A DNA stretch of 64,000 bases from DAIOEK01 sp036746315 (GCA_036746315.1 DAIOEK010000001.1:1-64000), one strand, 5' to 3'; positions 7,363 to 16,052 are shown, counted from the first letter of the stretch. Numbers and translations are program-made. The notes: generated by a model from the sequence alone, not told the origin.

Positions 7363-8667
7363 ATGAATTCAAGTAAGCCAGCGTATAACTTGAAAGTTGT
7401 CGTAAATTTAACTGGGCTAACCGCCGCGACTATACATGCTTGGGAGCGCCGCTACAAACTCTTTGAACCAAAAAGAACCACTGGTGGGCATCGCCTTTAC
7501 AGCCAGGACGAGATCAATCAACTCAAATGGCTGGTGGACAGGCAGAAAGAAGGCTTGAGCATCCGCCATGCGGTTGATTTGTGGCTTAATCAGCTCAATC
7601 CATCTTCGATGCAGATGCAGATTACAACCGAGTCACAGAGGAACCCTGTAATTGGCGAGGGTATGCTGGAACAGATGTGCCAAAATTGGCGCGAGGCTTG
7701 CCTGGGTTTCAACGAACCCAAGGCTGAGCTGGTCATAGCCAAAGCCCTGGCTATGGCGACACCTGAAGTGGTTTGCACGCATGTGTTGCGAAAAGGGTTG
7801 GCAGAGCTAGGCAAGGGTTGGTATGAGGGAACTGTGAGCATTCAACAAGAACATTTTGCTGCAACCCTGGTTGCGCGCCGCCTGAATGCGCTATTTGCGG
7901 TGGCGCCCATGCCCACTCGTCCGGCCCGGTTGTTGGCAGCATGCCCCCCCAGAGAAAATCATGATCTGGCGCTGCTCATGCTGTCTTTCATCTTACGCTG
8001 GCGAGGATGGGAAGTCATTTACCTGGGCGCGGATGTCTCCCTGGATCAGTTGGATGCTACCTTGCGTGCAATTACGCCCGATCTGGTGCTCTCGGTAGCC
8101 CAGACGCTGCCCGGCGCGGCCTCTCTAAGTGAATTAGCCGGGTTTACCAATGCCCGTTCAATTTCCCTGGCCTATGGAGGCGGTATTTTTAACCATATTC
8201 CAGGTCTGGCGGAGCGCATCCCGGGCCATTTTCTCGGCCGGCAAGTCGACGAAGCTCCTCTAGCGTTGGAACACCTGCTCGTCAGTCGGCCGCCATTACC
8301 GGTCTTGCGACCTTTGACGAGCGTCTACGCTGTTGCCTTGAAGGAATTCAATGACAAAGAAGCGCTGATCGTTAGCAGGGTGCGCCAGATTTTACGAACC
8401 AGCCCGATTGATCCCCGACAAGTGGAAGTGGCGAACACCCATTTTACCCAGGCTATCACTGCTGCACTGGTTCTAGGAGAAATTAATTATCTCGATTATT
8501 CGATCGAGTGGTTGAACGGACTTTTAGAAAATTATGGCCTGTCTCCATCCTTAGCCATTCAATACTACCAGGCTTTTCGCCAGGCTGTGCTGGAGGAATC
8601 TAATTTCCAATCCGAGCCGTTCCTTGGATGGCTATCCAGGTTTGAAGACAATTCGGATATCCGGTGA
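7363..8667 (+). CDS. MerR-family regulator with cobalamin-binding domain (CarH/LitR-like)
   Basis: The 434-residue product has an N-terminal MerR helix-turn-helix (residues 8-75; HAWERRYKLFEP and TGGHRLYS motifs). A helical bundle follows with the Wx9EH motif (Trp153, Glu163, His164), then a B12-binding Rossmann domain with the probable lower cobalt ligand His200 in ENHDL. CarH proteins use adenosylcobalamin as a light sensor and repress operons in the dark. In Thermus CarH the residue after the conserved Trp is a His that ligates cobalt after photolysis; here it is Tyr154, so light-state chemistry may differ. A C-terminal extension (about 330-434) is not assigned. The start at ATG 7363 has GGAG five bases upstream. 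It heads a co-directional operon and is probably autoregulated. Confidence 0.8.
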   Translation: MNSSKPAYNLKVVVNLTGLTAATIHAWERRYKLFEPKRTTGGHRLYSQDEINQLKWLVDRQKEGLSIRHAVDLWLNQLNPSSMQMQITTESQRNPVIGEGMLEQMCQNWREACLGFNEPKAELVIAKALAMATPEVVCTHVLRKGLAELGKGWYEGTVSIQQEHFAATLVARRLNALFAVAPMPTRPARLLAACPPRENHDLALLMLSFILRWRGWEVIYLGADVSLDQLDATLRAITPDLVLSVAQTLPGAASLSELAGFTNARSISLAYGGGIFNHIPGLAERIPGHFLGRQVDEAPLALEHLLVSRPPLPVLRPLTSVYAVALKEFNDKEALIVSRVRQILRTSPIDPRQVEVANTHFTQAITAALVLGEINYLDYSIEWLNGLLENYGLSPSLAIQYYQAFRQAVLEESNFQSEPFLGWLSRFEDNSDIR

Positions 8668-8697
8668 CAATCGTAATCCATAGATTAAGGTATCGGT

Positions 8698-9963
8698 ATG
8701 AAAAACTCACGCTTGTTGACTATTTTCCTGATCGTTTTTATTGATTTGCTGGGCTTCAGCCTGATCTTACCACTGCTGCCCTACTACGCCGAATCCTTCG
8801 GAGCTACTCCGCTGATCGTAGGGCTGCTGGTCGCATCCTATGCTGCCGCACAACTGGTCGGTGCGCCGCTGCTGGGACGCCTTTCGGATCGCATTGGCCG
8901 CCGTCCCGTGCTGCTGCTCTCGGTCGCCGGCACGCTTGTGGGCTTTCTCCTGTTAGGCCTGGCTGAACCACTGGGAAGGATGCTGGCCGGATTGGTATCT
9001 TCCCAATCACCGAATGTGGTCATCCTCGCGGTATTGTTTGTGAGTCGCGTCCTGGATGGATTGACCGGAGGCAACCTGACCGTAGCACAGGCATATATTA
9101 CCGATGTTACCGATGAGGCCAATCGAGCGAAAAGCTTGGGACTGGTTGGAGCAGCTTTTGGCCTGGGATTCATCCTCGGTCCAGCTGCCGGTGGCGTGCT
9201 CAGCCAATGGGGATACGACATTCCCGCCTTTGCCGCTGCGCTGATATCGAGCTTGAATCTAATGGCTATCTTCTTCTTCCTGCCCGAATCGCTCACCTCT
9301 GAGCGGCGCGAGAACCTGGCCACCCACCAACGCCCGCCTTTTACACTCAAAGCCCTCCTGACTGTGCTAAACCGCCCCATCGTGGGTCCGTTCCTGCATG
9401 TGCGTCTCTTTTACGGGCTGGCCTTCGCCACTTTCCAAAGCATTTTTTCACTCTACGCCCAGGCGATTGGGTTGAGCGCTCAGACCACCGGCTTTGTGCT
9501 GGCTTATGTGGGCGTGTTATCGGTGATCACTCAAGCCGGGCTGATCGGCCCGCTGACCCGCCGTTTTCGCGAGACCTGGTTGATCATTTCCAGCTTGTGG
9601 ATCATGGGCATCTCCCTCCTGACATGGGCATTCACGTCGCAACTCTGGGTATTGCTGATCGTCATCCTCCCGTTATCGCTTTCCGGTGGCGTTTTGAACA
9701 CCGTTATGCAGAGCAGCATCACCAAGTCGGTCGATCGAGATGAGATTGGTGGCATCCTGGGTATTACCACCTCTATCGATGCTCTCACCCGGGTGATTGC
9801 ACCCTCGGTCGGTGGATTCCTGCTAGGTTACTTTGGAAAGTGGGCACCAGGAGTCTTCACCGCTTTCTTGATGGCCTGGTCGGTTAGCTTTGCTTACCGG
9901 CGAATTATTTTCCCGGCTCGCCGTATCCGAATGGAAACTGAAACTGGGGGCAGCCGTGTGTAA
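8698..9963 (+). CDS. MFS transporter, TetA-like
   Basis: The 421-residue product has twelve predicted membrane helices and the MFS loop 2-3 motif GRLSDRIGRRP near residue 60. A long extracytoplasmic loop after helix 3 is unusual but seen in TetA-like proteins. It probably exports a small molecule by proton antiport; the substrate is unknown. It follows the CarH-like regulator by 30 bases and overlaps the next gene by 8 bases, so it belongs to the same transcript. Confidence 0.8.
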   Translation: MKNSRLLTIFLIVFIDLLGFSLILPLLPYYAESFGATPLIVGLLVASYAAAQLVGAPLLGRLSDRIGRRPVLLLSVAGTLVGFLLLGLAEPLGRMLAGLVSSQSPNVVILAVLFVSRVLDGLTGGNLTVAQAYITDVTDEANRAKSLGLVGAAFGLGFILGPAAGGVLSQWGYDIPAFAAALISSLNLMAIFFFLPESLTSERRENLATHQRPPFTLKALLTVLNRPIVGPFLHVRLFYGLAFATFQSIFSLYAQAIGLSAQTTGFVLAYVGVLSVITQAGLIGPLTRRFRETWLIISSLWIMGISLLTWAFTSQLWVLLIVILPLSLSGGVLNTVMQSSITKSVDRDEIGGILGITTSIDALTRVIAPSVGGFLLGYFGKWAPGVFTAFLMAWSVSFAYRRIIFPARRIRMETETGGSRV

Positions 9964-10696
9964 AGCATTACGCATCTTCCTGGTCCTATTCGGCCTGATC
10001 CTGGTCCTATTTGCCGCGGGGTTTGTGGTTTGGGGCGAAACACCTTCCCAGCCCATGCCAGAAGCTCTGGTTGTCTTAAACTCGGACTCGCAGGTGGCGG
10101 TTAACTCGGGACAGTGGCTGGTCTTCAGCCCAACAGCTTCACAACCAACGACCGGTTTCATTTTTTATCCAGGTGGGCGAGTGGACTACCGCGCCTATGC
10201 GCCCGCCGCCCATCAAATCGCCGCTCAAGGCTATCTGGTGGTCATTGTTCGGATGCCGCTTAACCTGGCGGTGTTTGGTATAAACACTGCCCAGGATGTG
10301 CTGGCGGCCTATCCACAGATTAAACATTGGGCGATCGGTGGGCACTCGTTAGGCGGATCGATGGCAGCCACGTTTGCAAAAAACCATCTGGGCTCGGTTC
10401 AAGGTCTGGCATTATGGGCGTCCTATCCGGCCTCTGGCGACAATTTATCCAATTCGGGGCTGAAAGTGGTCTCAATTTATGGGTCTCGGGACGGCCTGGC
10501 AACGGGCGATAAGATTGATGCCTCGCGCCCGCTGCTGCCAACTGGCACCACCTGGGTACAGATTGACGGAGGGGACCATGCTCAGTTTGGCTGGTACGGC
10601 GATCAAGCCGGAGACAACCCGGCTTCCATCTCCCGATCCGACCAGCAGGCTCAGATCGTTGCGGCGACATTGGGGATGTTGGAGAGCCTGAAATGA
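9956..10696 (+). CDS. Membrane-anchored alpha/beta hydrolase
   Basis: The product has an N-terminal membrane anchor (LFGLILVLFAAGFVVWG) followed by an extracytoplasmic alpha/beta hydrolase domain. The nucleophile elbow Gly-Gly-His-Ser-Leu-Gly-Gly, an Asp in YGSRDG and a His in GGDHAQFGWYGDQ make a complete triad. This arrangement occurs in a family of small carboxylesterase-like lipoproteins and anchored proteins. The GTG at 9956 was chosen because it overlaps the MFS stop (GTGTGTAA) and starts just before the anchor; the longer frame would overlap by over 70 bases. The next gene starts in its stop codon (ATGA). Substrate unknown. Confidence 0.7.
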   Translation: MCKALRIFLVLFGLILVLFAAGFVVWGETPSQPMPEALVVLNSDSQVAVNSGQWLVFSPTASQPTTGFIFYPGGRVDYRAYAPAAHQIAAQGYLVVIVRMPLNLAVFGINTAQDVLAAYPQIKHWAIGGHSLGGSMAATFAKNHLGSVQGLALWASYPASGDNLSNSGLKVVSIYGSRDGLATGDKIDASRPLLPTGTTWVQIDGGDHAQFGWYGDQAGDNPASISRSDQQAQIVAATLGMLESLK

Positions 10697-11130
10697 ACTA
10701 CCGTCACCGTTTTCAGGTTCGCGCCCCTCTGGATCGCGTCAACGATTTTCACAGCCATGCTGCCAGCATGGCCTTGATCACCCCTCCACCTCTAAGCATA
10801 AGGTTACACCATGCCCCGGAGGTGCTGGGGGAAGGCGATGAAATGGATTTCAGCCTGGGAGCAGGACCGCTTTCAATCCGCTGGGTGGCGCGGATCGAGC
10901 GTGTCTCAACCACCGGTTTTACCGACCGCCAGATCAAAGGACCGTTCGCCGAATGGGTTCACCAGCACAGCTTTATCGCGCTGAATAACGAGTCTACTGA
11001 GGTGGTGGATGAGATTACACTACACCTCCGCTCCCATCCGTGGTGGTGGCTGGTCGGTATGGGAATGTGGGCCGGGCTGCCCTTTTTGTTCGCTTTTCGA
11101 GCCAGTAAGACAAGGAGAATACTGCAATGA
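10693..11130 (+). CDS. SRPBCC-fold protein
   Basis: This 145-residue protein has the pattern of START/SRPBCC ligand-binding proteins: an N-terminal RHRFQVRAPLDRV strand-helix, a central IRWVARIERV strand, a GPFAEWVHQHSF segment and a C-terminal long helix. Such proteins bind hydrophobic ligands and some are annotated as cyclase/dehydrase or cell-division inhibitor-like. It overlaps both neighbours by ATGA junctions, linking it to the hydrolase and the Rieske oxygenase. It may present the oxygenase substrate, which is inference. Confidence 0.7.
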   Translation: MNYRHRFQVRAPLDRVNDFHSHAASMALITPPPLSIRLHHAPEVLGEGDEMDFSLGAGPLSIRWVARIERVSTTGFTDRQIKGPFAEWVHQHSFIALNNESTEVVDEITLHLRSHPWWWLVGMGMWAGLPFLFAFRASKTRRILQ

Positions 11131-12110
11131 TTCGCAATCAATGGTACGTGGTTTTGGAATCTAATGAAGTTGGAAACCGTCCCATCGGGGTTACCCGCCT
11201 GGGTGAAAAATTCGTTTTCTGGCGCGATCCTGCTGGCAAGATCAGCGCGGCGGTGGACCGCTGCCCGCACCGCGGGGTGGCGCTGAGCGCCGGGATGATC
11301 GAACATGACCATCTACAATGCCCATTTCATGGTTTTGAATTCGATACAGCCGGAAAATGTGTTCTGATCCCTGCCAACGGGCACAATGGGGTGATCCCGG
11401 CTGCCATGCGCCTGAACACATACCCGACTTATGAAGCGCATGGTTTCATCTGGCTGTGGTGGGGAAATCAACCTCCTGCAGATTTAACCTCCCCAGAATT
11501 CTTTGATAACCTGGATGAACCGTTCATCTATGGATCCGCCCATGATTCTTGGAATGCACATTATTCGCGCGTCATAGAAAATCAATTGGACGTCATCCAC
11601 CTGCCTTTCATCCACCGCAACACCATCGGGCGCGGCAACCGCACCCTGGTCGACGGCCCAGTTGTGGAATGGAAGGGGGATAAGATGCTCTATACCTATG
11701 TTTTCAACAGGTTGGATGATGGAACCCCGCCGAGCAAACCCAGTGAACTCTCGCCCAAGGCCGCTTCCAGCGTCCACTTGGAATTTATCTTCCCCAACCT
11801 GTGGCAAAACTACATCAGCGAAAGCGTGCGCATCCTGGCGGCTTTTGTCCCGGTGGACGAGGAGCATACCATTCTCTATCTGCGTTTCTACCAGAATTTC
11901 ATGCGCCTGCCTGTTTTAGGCAAGCTGTTTGCGCGCCTGGCCATGCCGGGCAATGTCTATATCGCTCACGAAGACCGCCGGGTGGTGGTCACTCAGCAGC
12001 CCAAAGCCAGCGGATTAAAGATCGGCGAAATCCTCATCCAGGGCGATCTGCCGATCATCGAATACCGCCGCAAGCGCGCAGCTTTGCAAAACATGGTAGA
12101 GCAGCCATAA
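11127..12110 (+). CDS. Rieske non-heme iron oxygenase, alpha-subunit type
   Basis: The 327-residue product has a Rieske [2Fe-2S] domain with Cys46-Pro-His48-Arg-Gly and Cys65-Pro-Phe-His68. It is followed by a mononuclear iron site Asp155-x-x-His158-x4-His163. Ring-hydroxylating and demethylating oxygenases with this layout include vanillate demethylase and pheophorbide a oxygenase-like proteins. No reductase or ferredoxin gene is adjacent, so electrons must come from elsewhere. It is coupled to the SRPBCC gene by an ATGA overlap. In an operon with TspO and a B12-dependent regulator, a tetrapyrrole or isoprenoid substrate is an attractive guess only. Confidence 0.85.
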   Translation: MIRNQWYVVLESNEVGNRPIGVTRLGEKFVFWRDPAGKISAAVDRCPHRGVALSAGMIEHDHLQCPFHGFEFDTAGKCVLIPANGHNGVIPAAMRLNTYPTYEAHGFIWLWWGNQPPADLTSPEFFDNLDEPFIYGSAHDSWNAHYSRVIENQLDVIHLPFIHRNTIGRGNRTLVDGPVVEWKGDKMLYTYVFNRLDDGTPPSKPSELSPKAASSVHLEFIFPNLWQNYISESVRILAAFVPVDEEHTILYLRFYQNFMRLPVLGKLFARLAMPGNVYIAHEDRRVVVTQQPKASGLKIGEILIQGDLPIIEYRRKRAALQNMVEQP

Positions 12111-12137
12111 AGTTACCAAAATAGGAAACACTCGATA

Positions 12138-12518
12138 ATGAGCTTGAACAAAACATTTGATCGCCAACAATATCTAAACCTCGAAACCTTTCGAAAGAAT
12201 GGCTTGGGAGTGAAAACCCCGGTCTGGTTCGTCCAGGATGGAGACACCTTATTCGTTCGCACAATTGCCAATTCAGGCAAGGTCAAGCGGATCCGCAACC
12301 AGCCCCAGGTTCGGATTGTCCCTTGTAAGATGGATGGGGCGCCGCTGGGCAACTGGGTTGAAACCTCAGCCCGTCTGGTCAATGACCCAGAAATTGACCG
12401 CAAAGTTGACCGTTTGCTCAGTAAGAAATACGGTCTGACGAAATTCTTGTTTGGCTTGGCATCCTCCGTACAAGGCCGGAAAAACGCAATTATTGAAATA
12501 AAAGCGGAAGAAAAATGA
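12138..12518 (+). CDS. PPOX-class flavin/F420-binding oxidoreductase
   Basis: This 126-residue split-barrel protein carries the typical TPVWFVQDGDTLFVRT strand pair, SGKVKRIRNQPQVRI and a WVETSARLV segment. These match short F420- or FMN-dependent PPOX-class enzymes, which reduce quinone-like or tetrapyrrole compounds. Full length for its class. Its stop overlaps the TspO start (ATGA). Whether it uses F420 or FMN cannot be decided from sequence by eye. Confidence 0.8.
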   Translation: MSLNKTFDRQQYLNLETFRKNGLGVKTPVWFVQDGDTLFVRTIANSGKVKRIRNQPQVRIVPCKMDGAPLGNWVETSARLVNDPEIDRKVDRLLSKKYGLTKFLFGLASSVQGRKNAIIEIKAEEK

Positions 12519-13288
12519 AAGATATCCCCCGACAAATCTTGGTAATCTTATCTGTGTTGGTGACTCTGGTCGTCAACATTCTGGCCAATGCCTTGCCGTT
12601 GAACGGGCAAAACACCGGGCAGATTTCAGATCGTTTCAATGTATATTTTGTCCCCGCTGGGTACGTGTTTTCTATCTGGGGGTTGATTTATATTGGCCTG
12701 ATTGTCTACGCCGTTTACCAGGCCCTGCCCTCCCAACGTGAAAACCCCCGTTTGCGCGCCACTGGCTGGTGGATTGTGCTGGGCGGACTCGCCAACAGCG
12801 CCTGGATCTTCCTCTGGCACTATAACCAGTTTCCCCTCACCCTGGTCGCTATGCTGCTATTGCTGGCGACGTTGATCGTGACCTACCTGCGGCTGCGGGT
12901 CGGGCAAACGGCGGTCACCTCAGGTGAAAAGTGGGCGGTACACCTGCCTTTCAGCATTTACCTGAGTTGGATCACGGTGGCGACGGTGGCCAACATAACC
13001 GATGTGCTTGATTTTCTAAAATGGGATCGCTTTGGGATTGCTCCGGAAATCTGGATGGGCATCGTGCTGGCGGCAGTGCTGGCCATTGCAGCGTTAATGA
13101 ACTTCACCCGCCGGGATGTGGCCTATGCAACTGTCCTCCTCTGGGCGCTGGCTGGTATTTCGGTGAAGCAAGCTGCCGTACCGGCTGTCGTTGTCTCCAC
13201 CTGGATCACCTTCGGTCTGGTCGCATTGACGCTGGCGGCCGCTCTTCTCGTCGGCAAATCAAGGCAGGTTAAGAAAGTCCAGGCCTGA
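12515..13288 (+). CDS. TspO/MBR-family tryptophan-rich sensory protein
   Basis: The 257-residue membrane protein contains the TspO core (PAGYVFSIWGLIYIGLIVY, WIVLGGLANSAWIFLW) within about seven hydrophobic segments. It is therefore the longer variant, compared with 160 residues in classical TspO. TspO proteins bind porphyrins and cholesterol-like ligands and are linked to light- and oxygen-dependent tetrapyrrole handling in bacteria. It is translationally coupled to the PPOX gene. Its presence behind a CarH-like regulator fits a light-responsive unit. Confidence 0.8.
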   Translation: MKDIPRQILVILSVLVTLVVNILANALPLNGQNTGQISDRFNVYFVPAGYVFSIWGLIYIGLIVYAVYQALPSQRENPRLRATGWWIVLGGLANSAWIFLWHYNQFPLTLVAMLLLLATLIVTYLRLRVGQTAVTSGEKWAVHLPFSIYLSWITVATVANITDVLDFLKWDRFGIAPEIWMGIVLAAVLAIAALMNFTRRDVAYATVLLWALAGISVKQAAVPAVVVSTWITFGLVALTLAAALLVGKSRQVKKVQA

Positions 13289-13358
13289 CCCCCCGGCTTC
13301 GAGAATACAAGCCCTGCACAAACAACATTTTTAGGCAAAAAATCAATGGAGGCATGCA

Positions 13359-13844
13359 ATGTCTAGAGTTTCTATCAACACCCCGTCTCCTGATTTCGTC
13401 CTGCCGGATTATGAAGGCGGATCATTCCGCCTTTCCGATCTGCGGGTGAAATACAATGTTCTCCTGGTATTCAACCGGACCTTTACCTGACCATTCTGCC
13501 AACGGCATATGGCGCAGTTGCGCCAGGACTTCGCTGAATTTGAAAAACGGCAGACCCGTGTGGTGGTGGTCGGTCCGGAGAACGCCAGGGCTTTTGAAGC
13601 ATATTTCCGCGAGCATGATTTGCCCTTTATTGGGCTTCCTGACCCAACCTCCAGCGTATTGAAGCTGTATGGGCAGGAAGTCAACCTATTCAAATTGGGA
13701 CGGATGCCTGCTCAGGTGGTCGTGGACAAAGATGGTGTGGCCCGCTTTGTGCACTATGGCCACTCCATGGCTGATATTCCCGAGAACTCGGAAGTTTTTG
13801 AATTATTGGATATGATTAATAAAGAAGGTAAGGACAACACATGA
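13359..13844 (+). CDS. Peroxiredoxin/AhpC-like protein with in-frame TGA (probable selenoprotein)
   Basis: Reading through TGA 13488-13490 gives 161 residues with a continuous thioredoxin-fold: an N-terminal PDFVLPDYEG strand, then FNRTFT-U44-PFC47-QRHMAQLRQDF. The TGA falls exactly where peroxiredoxin-like proteins have the first Cys of CPFC/CPYC. The downstream half (VVVVGPENARAF, MPAQVVVDKDGVARFVHYG) keeps the family pattern. GGAGG lies six bases before the ATG at 13359. A hairpin with a G-containing loop follows the TGA at the distance expected for a bacterial SECIS. The stop overlaps the next start (ATGA), so the frame is maintained. Predicted role: peroxide reduction. The alternative is a nonsense mutation or read error. 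Confidence 0.75.
13488..13525 (+). promoter_or_regulatory. UGA codon with candidate bacterial SECIS hairpin
   Basis: After the TGA (13488-13490), six-base arms at 13510-13515 (TGGCGC) and 13520-13525 (GCGCCA) enclose the loop AGTT. The loop starts 25 nt after the TGA and has a G in its first two positions, as the bacterial SECIS model requires. Confidence 0.6.
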
Positions 13845-14182
13845 ATATTCTATTGATAGTAAAAATCATCGCAGCTCTGGCTACCGTGGCAACCGGCTTG
13901 CTGGCGTTGATCAAACCCAGCGCAGCCTTTGGGTTCACCGGGCTAAACGCCGCAGGCCCACGCGGCGTATCGGAAATTCGGGCAATCTTTGGCGGTCTGT
14001 TCATCGGCCTCGGACTGGCACCGTTTTTCCTGGGAGTGGCTGCTTATACGATGCTGGGTATTGCATACCTGGCAATTGCAGCGGCGCGGATGTTTTCGAT
14101 CGTGTTCGACAAGTCCTACGCGCAGTCAAATTGGATCAGCCTGGGTATTGAAATTGTATTGGGCGTAATTTTGGTCATCTAA
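13841..14182 (+). CDS. DUF4345-type small membrane protein
   Basis: This 113-residue protein has four hydrophobic helices, with Gly-rich turns and an RGVSEIRAIFGGLFIGLG motif. The pattern resembles DUF4345/DUF4293-like small membrane proteins of unknown role. It starts within the stop of the selenoprotein-like gene (ATGA), so the two are probably co-translated. Function not assigned. Confidence 0.65.
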   Translation: MNILLIVKIIAALATVATGLLALIKPSAAFGFTGLNAAGPRGVSEIRAIFGGLFIGLGLAPFFLGVAAYTMLGIAYLAIAAARMFSIVFDKSYAQSNWISLGIEIVLGVILVI

Positions 14183-14193
14183 GGAAGAGGTGC

Positions 14194-15042
14194 ATGATGA
14201 GTGTACGCATTGTCACCGATAGCACCTGTGACCTACCTGCTGAAACTATTTCACGGTACGGAATTCATATTGTCCCGCTCTATATCAACGTCGGGAGTCA
14301 GGGGTATCTGGACGGAATTGATATCTCACGGGAAGAATTCTACACGCGCCTGCCGTTTTTCTCGACCCACCCCACCACCGCGGTCCCATCCACGGAACGG
14401 TTCGGTGCGGCATATAACGCCCTGGCGGACGAGGGAGCCAGCGAAGTGTTATCCATCCACATTTCAACAGCGCTGAGCGGCATAGTGGATGTAGCCCATG
14501 TCGCGGCGCGAGAAACCACGTCCACACATGTGACGGTGATTGATTCACGCCAGTTAAGCCTGGGGACTGGTTTCTTGGTTGAAACTGCTGCGAAAATGGC
14601 TGAGGTGGGAAGCTCGGTTGATGAAATTTTGCGCGCACTCGATAACCAGGTTCAGCGCACCCGCGTTTTTGCAGCCCTGGACACGCTGGAGTATCTGAAA
14701 CGTAGTGGGCGAATGAACAAATATGTCGCCGGGGTAGCTGCTTTGCTTCAGATCAAGCCAATAATGACCATGCACGATGGTAAACCGGGCTCGGAACGGG
14801 TGCGCACCCAGGATCGTGCCTTGAAGCGCGTGGTAGAAATGCTGGCTGTAGCGGGCACCTTGGAGCGTGTCGCAATGGTACATACTCACGCTTCGGAAGA
14901 CATTCTGGCCCGATTAAGCTCTATGTCAGCGAACCTGCTCCCTCAGAGGTCAATTCTCACTGTAGATATCACCCCGGTTATTGGGGCGCATATTGGACCT
15001 GGCGCCGTGGGTTTTGCGGTAGTGCAAGCCTCTAATCAATAG
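14194..15042 (+). CDS. DegV-family fatty-acid-binding protein
   Basis: The 282-residue product starts with the hallmark VTDSTCDLP and has GYLDGIDIS and a HISTALSG segment that forms the lipid head-group pocket. DegV/FakB proteins hold a fatty acid for phosphorylation by FakA. No FakA-like kinase is in the window. GGAAGAGG precedes two adjacent ATGs at 14194 and 14197. It sits in the CarH-led operon, linking it to lipid turnover. Confidence 0.85.
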   Translation: MMSVRIVTDSTCDLPAETISRYGIHIVPLYINVGSQGYLDGIDISREEFYTRLPFFSTHPTTAVPSTERFGAAYNALADEGASEVLSIHISTALSGIVDVAHVAARETTSTHVTVIDSRQLSLGTGFLVETAAKMAEVGSSVDEILRALDNQVQRTRVFAALDTLEYLKRSGRMNKYVAGVAALLQIKPIMTMHDGKPGSERVRTQDRALKRVVEMLAVAGTLERVAMVHTHASEDILARLSSMSANLLPQRSILTVDITPVIGAHIGPGAVGFAVVQASNQ

Positions 15043-15061
15043 GTCATTCAAGGAGTATAAA

Positions 15062-15874
15062 ATGAGTTTCTTATCAATTTATCTCATTACAGGTCTGGTT
15101 ATTATTAGCCTGATGATTTTGCTCTGGCTGGTCAGCCTGGCACTGAAGAATTCCAGCATCGTAGATATCTTTTGGGGAGCGGGATTTGTCATCTCCAATT
15201 GGGTGTATTTTGCGCTTACCCCGGATGATTTCCCGCTGCGTAAGTGGCTGATCGGTATCCTGGTTACCATTTGGGGACTGCGCTTATCGTTGTATATTCT
15301 CTGGCGCAACTGGCGAAAACCAGAGGATTTTCGTTACCAAGTCTGGCGCAAGGCAGCCGGAAGCAATTGGTGGTGGCAAAGTTTCTTTCGCGTTTTCTTG
15401 CTGCAGGGTGTTTTGATGTGGACCATCTCGACACCCTTGCTGGCTGCCCAGCGGGGTGTGCTTCCTGCTCACTTGAGCCTATTTGATGTAATTGGCGTTG
15501 TAGTTTGGGCAATCGGATTCTTCTTTGAAGCGATCGGTGACTTCCAACTAGCCCGCTTCAAAGCCAACCCCGCCAATAAGGGCAAGGTTATGGATCGAGG
15601 CGTTTGGCATTTCACCCGCCACCCAAACTACTTCGGTGATGCAGCCCAGTGGTGGGGCTTTTATCTGATCTCGGCTTTTGCCGGGGGCTGGTGGACGATC
15701 TTCAGCCCGATCCTGATGACTTTGTTCCTGCTGCGGGTATCTGGCGTCGCCCTGTTAGAAAAGACTTTGGAAACACGGCCCGGATATAAAGACTATATTG
15801 AGAGGACCAGCGCCTTTATCCCCTGGTTTCCAAGGAAAAATAGTGCGAAAATAGAAGGAGTAAAAAATCCATGA
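15062..15874 (+). CDS. DUF1295 / isoprenylcysteine-methyltransferase-like membrane protein
   Basis: The 270-residue membrane protein has six or so helices and the C-terminal motif RHPNYFGDAAQWWGFYL near residue 183, typical of DUF1295 steroid-5-alpha-reductase/ICMT-like proteins. These families bind NADPH or S-adenosylmethionine and act on lipids. From general knowledge, DUF1295 genes recur in light-induced operons controlled by LitR/CarH in other bacteria, which supports the reading of this operon. GGAG lies before ATG 15062. It is the last gene of the operon. Confidence 0.75.
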   Translation: MSFLSIYLITGLVIISLMILLWLVSLALKNSSIVDIFWGAGFVISNWVYFALTPDDFPLRKWLIGILVTIWGLRLSLYILWRNWRKPEDFRYQVWRKAAGSNWWWQSFFRVFLLQGVLMWTISTPLLAAQRGVLPAHLSLFDVIGVVVWAIGFFFEAIGDFQLARFKANPANKGKVMDRGVWHFTRHPNYFGDAAQWWGFYLISAFAGGWWTIFSPILMTLFLLRVSGVALLEKTLETRPGYKDYIERTSAFIPWFPRKNSAKIEGVKNP

Positions 15875-15970
15875 GGAAATGACCTTGCCTGATGCAAATC
15901 GGCGGGCTGGCCTGCTCTTCTGAGTGCCCTTTTTATTGAATCTGTTAGTGTTTTTGTAAAAAAATATATA

Positions 15971-15999
15971 TTGACAAATAAAGCATGAAAATATAATAT
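15971..15999 (+). promoter_or_regulatory. Sigma-70-like promoter
   Basis: TTGACA at 15971-15976 with TATAAT at 15992-15997 (15 bp spacer) or TAATAT at 15994-15999 (17 bp). It lies after the CarH operon and about 120 bases before the next gene. Confidence 0.6.
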
Positions 16000-16052
16000 A
16001 AATTTACCAGTAGCTACACAGCACGCGTTGTAGCCGGGAATTTATTTATTTG

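Noticed and set aside
13509..13844. A stand-alone 111-residue gene starting at ATG 13509
   Set aside because: It lacks a ribosome site and half the thioredoxin fold. The in-frame part upstream of the TGA has the proper start and the missing half.
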